Below, in pieces: positions 1 through 5,550 of a stretch of DNA of 5,550 nucleotides. Within the stretch, counting starts at the first letter, position 1. Every line of letters starts with the position of its first letter. The stretch spans positions 1-5,550 of the forward strand of contig JAUWBK010000084.1 in NCBI GenBank assembly GCA_030605045.1, read 5' to 3'. The DNA comes from Dehalococcoidia bacterium (GTDB lineage: Bacteria > Chloroflexota > Dehalococcoidia > Dehalococcoidales > RBG-16-60-22). The position numbers and the translations under genes were made by a program. The notes below the pieces were generated by a model. It worked only from the letters and a program-made list of their open reading frames with translations, was not told where the DNA came from and did not search any database.

Positions 1-3000
1 GCAAAAAAATAAAATCTTTGCGCGGAGTGGAGAGGCTCGGCAGGGCGGTCCTCGCTTTGTCTTTTATGAGGGACCGCCTACGGCTAATGGTAGTCCCGGC
101 ATCCACCATGTGCTGGCTCGTATCTTCAAAGACATTATCCCACGCTATAAGGCAATGAAGGGCTATTATACTCCACGCATCGCTGGCTGGGATACGCATG
201 GACTGCCCATTGAGCTAGAGGTGGAAAGGAAACTTGGCTTTTCCGGTAAGGCACAGATTGAGGAATACGGCATCGCCAAGTTTAATGCTCACTGCCGGGA
301 GAGCGTCTTTCGTTACCTCAAAGACTGGGAGGCAATGACGGAACGCATTGCCTTCTGGATTGACCTGGAACATCCCTACATCACCATGGAGAACAACTAC
401 ATTGAAAGTGCCTGGTGGGCGATAAAGCAGATGTGGGAGAAGGGGCTGATATATCAGGGCTATAAGGTTACCCCTCACTGCCCCCGCTGTGGCACCTCGC
501 TCAGTTCCCATGAAGTTGCCCTAGGCTATGAGGATAATGTGGAAGACCCTTCAGTTTACACAAAGTTTAAGGTTGCCAAATCACTATACGCAAGTCCTGG
601 CTTCCTGGAAAAATTACGGAAGTATTATGGTGATAGAGAAGCTGTTTTTGCCCAGTGGCTTCTTGACCTGGTTGGGGATAAACCGGTTTACCTGCTAGCT
701 TGGACAACTACTCCCTGGACATTGCCGGGGAATACCGCCCTCGCGGTAGCGGCTGATGCCGAATATTCGATTGTGGAATATGAAGGGGAGTATCTCATTT
801 TAGCTTCTGTCCGTCTTGAAGCCGCCGGATTGGGCAATGCGCCGGTAATCGCCAAGGTTGAAGGTAGTGATTTGGTGAACCTGAGGTATGAACCCCTGTT
901 TAACCCACCTGATTTTGGCCTATCTGTTGAGACCATGGCAGTATCCAAAAAAGGAGAGAAACCTTCATCAGATACTATATGGAAAAAGGACAGAGTTTTA
1001 AATTACCCGGTAATTGATACTGATTTTGTATCTCTGGAGGATGGGACGGGGATAGTTCATATGGCGCCCGCCTATGGTGAAGTTGACTATGAGGCGGGTA
1101 AAGATAAAGGGCTGGACTTTGTCCACACCGTGGATTTGCAGGGTAACGTCATCGGAACTTATCCTTTTGCCGGTAAGTTTGTCAAAGAGGCTGACCCTCT
1201 GGTACTTGAGGAACTGAAGAAAAAGAACCTGCTCTTCCGCAGTGAGACGATTCGTCATACCTATCCCTTCTGCTGGCGCTGTGAGGCACCGCTACTTTAT
1301 TATGCCAAACAGACCTGGTATATCAGAACCACGGCGGTAAAAGAACGCCTCATTTCTGGGAATAACGAGGTAAACTGGTATCCGGAGCATATTAAGTACG
1401 GTCGCTTTGGTGACTGGCTGGAAAATAACGTTGACTGGGCTTTTTCTCGGGAGAGGTATTGGGGGACACCACTACCTATCTGGCGTTGTGAATCGTGTGA
1501 TTACCTTGAGTGTGTAGGTGGCATCGAAGAGTTAAAGAAAAAGCCCGGTTTTGCCGGTTTAAAAGAGCCTCTGGATTTGCACCGCCCATTTGTTGATGAA
1601 ATGACCTTTGCCTGTCCCCAATGTGAAGGTAAGATGAAGCGAGTGCTGGAGGTAATTGACTGCTGGTTTGATTCTGGAGCCATGCCTGTTGCCCAGGTGC
1701 ATTATCCCTTTGAGAACGATACCTTGCTTGAGGATGGGCGTTTTCCGGCTGATTATATCTGTGAGGCGGTTGACCAGACTCGTGGCTGGTTTTACAGCTT
1801 GCATGCGATATCTACCTTGCTCTTCAGTCGCCCCTGTTTCCTGAATGTTATCTGCCTGGGTCATATCCTCGATGCCAAAGGGGAGAAGATGAGCAAGGCT
1901 AAGGGGAACGTGATTGAGCCATCGACGGTGATTGATAAATATGGCGCCGATGCCCTGCGCTGGTATTTATTTACTTCCTCACCACCGGGTAATGTGCGCC
2001 GTTTCAGTACCGATATGGTGGCTGAAGTAATCCGCCGTTTCTTTTTGACCTTGTGGAATGTCTACTCCTTCTTTGTCAATTACGCCAATATTGATAAATT
2101 CACTCCCAGTTCGAAAGGAGTTTTATCCCATTCGGAGCTTGACCGGTGGATTATTTCCGAGCTGAATCAGCTTATCGCCGATGTTGATGCGGCACTGGAG
2201 TCTTATGACCCAACCGGGGCGGGAAGAAAGATAGAAAACTTCGTCGATGACCTGTCTAACTGGTATGTGCGGCGGAGCCGCCGGCGCTTCTGGAAGAGTG
2301 AAAATGATGCCGATAAACTTTCCGCATATACGACGCTTTACCAGTGTCTGGTGACGCTGACCAAATTGCTGGCTCCGTTTACGCCATTCTTAGCTGAGGA
2401 ACTGTATCAAAATCTGGTCGGCTCGGTATTTTCAAGTGAGCCGGAAAGCGTGCACCTGACTGACTTTCCCGTGGTTGATGAGACCAAGATTGATAAGCAG
2501 TTAGCCATGGAGACTCGTTTGGCGATGAGGGTATCAAGCCTGGGCAGGGCAACCCGCAGTGAGGCAGGTATTAAGGTGCGCCAGCCTTTGGCTAAGCTTC
2601 TGGTTAAGGTGAGGTCAGGCAGACAGAAGAACGCGCTTAAGCACCTTGCCTCACAGGTATTGGATGAGGTCAATGTCAAAGAGTTGGAAATAGTTGATGA
2701 AATGCCAGTGATGAAACATAAGGAGTGGCCTTTAGTCTCTGAGGGCGACTTGACGGTAATGTTGGCTACCGACGTTTCTCCAGAACTGGCGGCGGAGGGA
2801 ATGGCACGCGAGATTGTGCGCCGTTTACAGACCATGCGCCGCTCGGCCGGTTTTGATATTGCTGACCATATTACTACTTACTATCAAGGTGACGCTTATA
2901 TAAAGCAGGTAATGGCAGATTACGCTGCTTACATCAAGCAGGAAACGCTGTCCGAGCAACTTGTGGAAGGGGTTCCCACCGAGGGAGTTTATACGGAAAG

Positions 3001-3052
3001 TTTTAAACTGGAAGGCTACGAGCTAGTCCTGGGAGTGAGAAGGTTGGATTAG
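1..3052 (+). CDS. ileS: Isoleucyl-tRNA synthetase, 5' end cut by the window
   Basis: This cytoplasmic enzyme charges tRNA-Ile with isoleucine. The frame is open from base 2 and reads FYEGPPTANG before the GTG at 110, so that GTG is an internal valine codon and the true start lies upstream. About 1,016 codons are visible, and perhaps 20-30 are missing from a long-form enzyme of about 1,040 residues. The class I signature is GIHH (98-109), a swapped HIGH. The KMSKS loop is KMSKA (1886-1900). The CP1 editing domain keeps its Thr-rich segment (TTTPWTLP, 704-727) and the His (1058-1060) and Asp (1085-1087) of GTGIVHMAPAYGEVDY, nine residues apart as in proofreading IleRS. Four CxxC pairs (479-490, 1271-1282, 1487-1498, 1613-1624) match the two zinc sites known in Thermus IleRS. 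WFDSG and the anticodon-domain NWYVRRSRRRFW follow. No frameshift is seen. Identification is near certain. Confidence 0.98.
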   Translation, partial: QKNKIFARSGEARQGGPRFVFYEGPPTANGSPGIHHVLARIFKDIIPRYKAMKGYYTPRIAGWDTHGLPIELEVERKLGFSGKAQIEEYGIAKFNAHCRESVFRYLKDWEAMTERIAFWIDLEHPYITMENNYIESAWWAIKQMWEKGLIYQGYKVTPHCPRCGTSLSSHEVALGYEDNVEDPSVYTKFKVAKSLYASPGFLEKLRKYYGDREAVFAQWLLDLVGDKPVYLLAWTTTPWTLPGNTALAVAADAEYSIVEYEGEYLILASVRLEAAGLGNAPVIAKVEGSDLVNLRYEPLFNPPDFGLSVETMAVSKKGEKPSSDTIWKKDRVLNYPVIDTDFVSLEDGTGIVHMAPAYGEVDYEAGKDKGLDFVHTVDLQGNVIGTYPFAGKFVKEADPLVLEELKKKNLLFRSETIRHTYPFCWRCEAPLLYYAKQTWYIRTTAVKERLISGNNEVNWYPEHIKYGRFGDWLENNVDWAFSRERYWGTPLPIWRCESCDYLECVGGIEELKKKPGFAGLKEPLDLHRPFVDEMTFACPQCEGKMKRVLEVIDCWFDSGAMPVAQVHYPFENDTLLEDGRFPADYICEAVDQTRGWFYSLHAISTLLFSRPCFLNVICLGHILDAKGEKMSKAKGNVIEPSTVIDKYGADALRWYLFTSSPPGNVRRFSTDMVAEVIRRFFLTLWNVYSFFVNYANIDKFTPSSKGVLSHSELDRWIISELNQLIADVDAALESYDPTGAGRKIENFVDDLSNWYVRRSRRRFWKSENDADKLSAYTTLYQCLVTLTKLLAPFTPFLAEELYQNLVGSVFSSEPESVHLTDFPVVDETKIDKQLAMETRLAMRVSSLGRATRSEAGIKVRQPLAKLLVKVRSGRQKNALKHLASQVLDEVNVKELEIVDEMPVMKHKEWPLVSEGDLTVMLATDVSPELAAEGMAREIVRRLQTMRRSAGFDIADHITTYYQGDAYIKQVMADYAAYIKQETLSEQLVEGVPTEGVYTESFKLEGYELVLGVRRLD
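98..109 (+). other. Swapped class I signature motif (GIHH) of IleRS
   Basis: Codons ggc-atc-cac-cat read G-I-H-H in the context PPTANGSP-GIHH-VLAR. Aligned with the usual PPTANGxP-HIGH-VxxR, the first and third residues of HIGH are exchanged. The surrounding residues are intact, so this is a clean motif variant and not a local misalignment. From memory, the same GxHH form occurs in a subset of long-form IleRS, including Bacteroidota enzymes and some Bacillaceae IleRS2. Confidence 0.9.
3049..3052. other. Overlapping stop codons of convergent genes
   Basis: The four bases TTAG hold the TAG stop of ileS on the + strand (3050-3052) and, read on the - strand, the TAA stop of the protease gene (3051-3049). 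The genes meet tail to tail with a 4-bp overlap and no room for a terminator, so each transcript probably has a 3' end antisense to its neighbour. Confidence 0.93.
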
Positions 3053-4188
3053 GGCCGTGGGCTTTCTGCCAGTATTGTCTCAGTGGAATTTTCAGTATCA
3101 CCCCGCCAGAAGGTAATTTCCACTCTTTGTCCAATTTCAGAGGTATGGATAATTCGTATCATTTCTTCGGCAGTGGCGATTTTTTCGCCAGCAAGGACGG
3201 TAATTATATCACCTGGCGCTATCCCAGCTTTATCAGCGGGACTATCAGGGACGACTTGGGTGATCAAAACTCCTTCCTCCACTGCCAAATCGTATCTCGT
3301 GACGGCAAACTGGTTTACAGTGTAAAGGACCACACCAAGCCAGGGTCGAACGACATATCCGTTCTTGATCAGTTCCTCAATAATTGGGATAGCTGTTTCC
3401 GTGCTGATAGCATAGCCAACACCTTCTATTTGAACATCGACCAGTTTGATGCTAGTAGTGCCAATTACCTCTCCGGCCATGTTAACCAACGGCCCACCAC
3501 TATTGCCCGGGTTAATGGCGGCGCTCGTTTCAATAAGATTATACAGTGTTTGTCCCGGAGCTACGGGAACGGAGACATCCTGGCGGCTGATGATTCCCTC
3601 GGTGGCTCTTATCCCCTGGCCCAGTGCATTACCGATGGCGACTACCCACTCACCGACCTTCAATTTAGATGAATCTCCTATTTTGAGTGCTGGTAGATTC
3701 GGGGCATCAATCTTAAGTATGGCCAAGTCGTTGAGACTATCCGTGAAAACAGCATTGGTGTCTACGGTGTAGGTGCTGCCATCATCCATAGTTACGGTGA
3801 TACTGCGGGCGCCTTCAACCACATGGTTATTGGTCACGATGATTCCGCTTTCATCTAAAATCCACCCGGAGCCAGCCCCCTGCTGGGTAAATGGGCGATT
3901 GAAAAAGTCAAAGGTTACCACCTCGGTGGTGATGGCGACGACTGACGGCTTAACTAAGGCGACGACATCAGCAATGCTGGGTAGTACCGGGGCTTGGTTC
4001 CCTGAGGGTGGGGGTGTCCAGGTGGGATTGATTGGTGTCGGAGGTGGCGTCGGTGCCGGAGCTGGTGCTGGGCTCGGGGGAGGCGCTGGTGAAATATCAA
4101 TACGGGGTACTGCGCACCCGGTACTCAGCATGAGCGAAAGGATAAGGATGAGAGAAATAACTAAATATTTTAGGTTTATCCTTTTCAT
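3049..4188 (-). CDS. htrA: HtrA/DegP-type serine protease with PDZ domain, probable lipoprotein
   Basis: This is an envelope quality-control protease of family S1C, expected to degrade misfolded exported proteins outside the membrane. It has 379 residues. Residues 1-24 form a signal (Lys/Arg start, hydrophobic 9-21) ending in STGC, so Cys25 is the likely lipidated residue. A Pro/Ala-rich tether follows (about 33-67). The trypsin-like domain (about 72-275) carries the whole triad: His122 in TNNHVV, Asp154 in LNDLAIL and Ser230 in GNSGGP. One PDZ domain follows (about 282-375), starting at RPWLGV and containing SPADKAGIAPGDII. The ATG at 4188 is well placed because the signal peptide begins directly there and no in-frame ATG, GTG or TTG lies just upstream. 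No Shine-Dalgarno sequence is evident. The gene has its own probable promoter and overlaps ileS by 4 bp at the stops. Family assignment is firm; the substrate and the exact member (DegP, DegQ or DegS-like) are not resolved. Confidence 0.96.
   Translation of the reverse strand: MKRINLKYLVISLILILSLMLSTGCAVPRIDISPAPPPSPAPAPAPTPPPTPINPTWTPPPSGNQAPVLPSIADVVALVKPSVVAITTEVVTFDFFNRPFTQQGAGSGWILDESGIIVTNNHVVEGARSITVTMDDGSTYTVDTNAVFTDSLNDLAILKIDAPNLPALKIGDSSKLKVGEWVVAIGNALGQGIRATEGIISRQDVSVPVAPGQTLYNLIETSAAINPGNSGGPLVNMAGEVIGTTSIKLVDVQIEGVGYAISTETAIPIIEELIKNGYVVRPWLGVVLYTVNQFAVTRYDLAVEEGVLITQVVPDSPADKAGIAPGDIITVLAGEKIATAEEMIRIIHTSEIGQRVEITFWRGDTENSTETILAESPRP
4006..4089 (-). repeat. Low-complexity Pro/Ala-rich tether coding segment
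   Basis: This segment encodes residues 34-61 of the protease, made almost entirely of Pro, Ala, Ser and Thr with repeated PAP and PPP units. Such a stretch usually forms an extended, flexible linker holding a protease domain away from the membrane. The DNA is imperfectly repetitive (runs of ggtg, gctggt and similar on the + strand), and repeat number may vary between related strains. Confidence 0.8.
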
Positions 4189-4198
4189 AACTGATTTT

Positions 4199-4228
4199 AT
4201 TGTATCACGGGGGACACAATCAGGGCAA
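4199..4228 (-). promoter_or_regulatory. Candidate extended -10 promoter of the HtrA gene
   Basis: Read on the - strand, a -35 like TTGCCC (4228-4223, four of six matches to TTGACA) is followed after 18 bp by TACAAT (4204-4199, five of six matches to TATAAT). TG at 4207-4206 gives the TGn extended -10 form. A start about seven bases after the -10 falls near 4192, leaving a leader of only about four bases before the ATG at 4188. The leader would have no Shine-Dalgarno site, which agrees with none being visible. The call rests on consensus matching by eye. Confidence 0.45.
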
Positions 4229-4263
4229 AATAAGGGGCCGGGTATCCCCCAGCCCCTTATTTT
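4227..4263 (-). terminator. Intrinsic terminator after trpB, possibly bidirectional
   Basis: AAAATAAGGGGC (4227-4238) and GCCCCTTATTTT (4252-4263) form a perfect 12-bp inverted repeat around a 13-base loop that can itself pair GGG with CCC. It begins 8 bases past the trpB stop. On the - strand the GC-rich stem base runs into TTATTTT, a U-rich tract that lies inside the stem. The A/T arms are symmetrical, so the same element can also work on the + strand, where it would catch read-through coming from ileS across the protease gene. Confidence 0.85.
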
Positions 4264-4270
4264 GAATTAT

Positions 4271-5550
4271 TTATGCCTCCGGTACCTTGGGCAGGTGCGT
4301 CAGTGCTTCCTTTACCTTTTCTTCAGGATACTCATAATCCTGTAACCTGCCTGAGAGGTACTCGTCATAGGCAGCCAGGTCGAAATGCCCGTGTCCACTA
4401 TGAGCGATCAGGATGGTCTTTGCTTCCCCTGATTCCTTGCATTTAAGGGCTTCATCAATAGTCACCTTGAGATCGTGGCATGGCTCAGGGGCAGTAATAA
4501 TGCCCTCGGTGCGGGCAAACTGTACTCCAGCCTCGAAGACGGGGACTTGATATTCAGCTCTGGCCTCGATTAAACCTAGCTTGTAGAGGTGGCAGATGAT
4601 GGGTGCCATGCCATGATAGCGAAGACCCCCAGCATGGACTGGCGGTGGTATAAAGTCATGACCTAGGGTGTACATCTTGACTATAGGGGCAAGCCCGGCT
4701 ATGTCTCCAAAGTCCCAGGTATAGGGACCCTTGGTCAGGCTGGGGCAGGCTTGAGGCTCAACACAGATAATGCGCATGTCTGGTTTCTTCCCGCTAAGCT
4801 TGTCCCTGAGCCAGGGCAGGAACTGCCCGGCGAAGTTTGAGCCGCCACCGACGCAGCCGATAATCATATCCGGGTAGGCATCGGCCATCTCCATTTGTAT
4901 CCGTGTTTCTTCGCCAACAATGGTCTGGTGAAGCAGGACATGGTTGACGACACTACCTATGGAGTACTTGGTATCATCGTGGGCGAAGGCATCCTCACAT
5001 GCTTCACTGATGGCGATTCCCAAACTTCCAGGATGCTCGGGATTCTCAGCTAGAATGCGGCGTCCGACCTCGGTGTCTGAACTGGGGCTGGGGACCACCT
5101 TGGCTCCCCAGGTCTCTATCAGGATGCGGCGGTATGGCTTCTGGTTGTAGCTTACCCTGACCATATAGACCTTGCATTCAAGGCCAAAGAACATGCAGCC
5201 CATAGCCAGGGCGCTGCCCCACTGCCCGGCACCAGTCTCGGTGGCCATACGCTTGAACCCCTCTTTCTTGGTATAGTAGGCTTGAGCAATCGCTGTGTTA
5301 GGCTTGTGACTGCCGGCCTGGCTGGTTCCTTCGTATTTATAGAAAATCTTGGCCGGCGTATCCAGAGCCTTCTCTAGCCGATACGCCCGATGCAAAACTG
5401 TTGGTCTGTAGGTGCGGTAAGCAGCTTGCACCTCTTCTGGAATTTCAATGTAGCGTTCTGTGCTGAACTCCTGCTTGTTAACAGCATCAGAGAAAAGGGG
5501 AGGGGGTAAAGGCCCTTCCCTGGGAAGGGGTTCCTTGGTACCAGGGTGTA
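4271..5550 (-). CDS. trpB: Tryptophan synthase beta chain, TrpB2 type, 5' end cut by the window
   Basis: This is a PLP enzyme of the TrpB2 subfamily, expected to join indole and serine into tryptophan in the cytoplasm. The frame stays open to the window edge. The GTG at 5431 is internal, because the codons before it read FSTERYIEIPEEV, a conserved TrpB2 N-terminal segment preceded by a Pro-rich stretch. About 425 codons are visible, so some 20-30 are probably missing. Visible motifs are GSHKPNTA with the Schiff-base lysine codon at 5303-5305, TETGAGQW (5219-5242) with the catalytic Glu, VSYNQKPYRR, the phosphate-binding GGGSN (4835-4849) and a C-terminal SGHGHFDL where ordinary TrpB has SGRGDKD. 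These favour TrpB2 over the TrpA-partnered TrpB1. No trpA or other trp gene follows it, and a terminator closes it off. Upstream neighbours are unseen. Older annotations may call it a TrpB-like pyridoxal-phosphate enzyme. Confidence 0.96.
   Translation of the reverse strand, partial: HPGTKEPLPREGPLPPPLFSDAVNKQEFSTERYIEIPEEVQAAYRTYRPTVLHRAYRLEKALDTPAKIFYKYEGTSQAGSHKPNTAIAQAYYTKKEGFKRMATETGAGQWGSALAMGCMFFGLECKVYMVRVSYNQKPYRRILIETWGAKVVPSPSSDTEVGRRILAENPEHPGSLGIAISEACEDAFAHDDTKYSIGSVVNHVLLHQTIVGEETRIQMEMADAYPDMIIGCVGGGSNFAGQFLPWLRDKLSGKKPDMRIICVEPQACPSLTKGPYTWDFGDIAGLAPIVKMYTLGHDFIPPPVHAGGLRYHGMAPIICHLYKLGLIEARAEYQVPVFEAGVQFARTEGIITAPEPCHDLKVTIDEALKCKESGEAKTILIAHSGHGHFDLAAYDEYLSGRLQDYEYPEEKVKEALTHLPKVPEA

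Noticed and set aside
1..109. T-box leader or other ileS regulatory element
   Set aside because: The visible bases before 110 are coding sequence in frame with ileS, so any leader would be outside the window.
110..112. GTG as the start of ileS
   Set aside because: The same frame is open to the left edge and encodes the conserved FYEGPPTANG and GIHH catalytic segment, so this GTG is an internal valine.
2407..2835. Open frame of 142 codons on the - strand within ileS
   Set aside because: It is antisense to the anticodon-binding and C-terminal part of ileS, with a Ser/Thr-rich translation typical of a shadow frame.
3127..3672. Open frame of 181 codons on the + strand inside the protease gene
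   Set aside because: It lies wholly antisense to conserved protease and PDZ coding sequence and its translation resembles no family I know. It is a shadow frame.
4006..4089. Possible tandem-repeat or CRISPR-like array
   Set aside because: The repetitiveness comes from Pro and Ala codons in a protein linker. There are no regular repeat and spacer units.
3773..4345. Open frame of 190 codons on the + strand, glycine-rich in the middle
   Set aside because: Its Gly/Ala-rich part is just the reverse of the Pro/Ala tether codons, and it runs through the terminator into the end of trpB. No independent coding signal is seen.
5429..5431. GTG (- strand) as the start of trpB
   Set aside because: The frame continues upstream to the window edge and encodes the conserved FSTERYIEIPEE segment of TrpB2.

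Overview
The window holds three protein genes packed end to end, two of them cut by the window edges. On the + strand, positions 1-3052 carry most of isoleucyl-tRNA synthetase (ileS), missing only its N-terminal codons. On the - strand lie a complete HtrA/DegP-type serine protease with a PDZ domain and a probable lipoprotein signal (3049-4188), and a TrpB2-type tryptophan synthase beta chain (4271-5550) whose N-terminus runs off the right edge. The layout is typical of a compact bacterial chromosome. No RNA gene, insertion sequence, CRISPR array or phage gene is visible.

The organism is a bacterium of moderate GC content. The TrpB2 subtype (GSHKPNTA around the PLP lysine, a C-terminal SGHGHFDL), the long IleRS form with a GIHH signature, and a lipoprotein HtrA with a Pro/Ala tether would fit an uncultured Chloroflexota lineage such as Dehalococcoidia. 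This is an inference from remembered family resemblance and was not tested by a search.

ileS and the protease gene converge, and their stop codons overlap in the four bases TTAG at 3049-3052, so no terminator separates them. The only real intergenic stretch is 82 bp (4189-4270). It holds a perfect 12-bp inverted repeat that should terminate trpB transcription, followed by a plausible extended -10 promoter for the protease gene. That promoter would start the transcript only a few bases before the ATG.

The three genes do not form a pathway. One charges tRNA-Ile, one handles envelope protein quality control, and one makes or salvages tryptophan. I found no undescribed multi-gene system. The most notable signal is the swapped class I signature motif of the IleRS (GIHH in place of HIGH), which in other IleRS enzymes is linked to strong mupirocin resistance.
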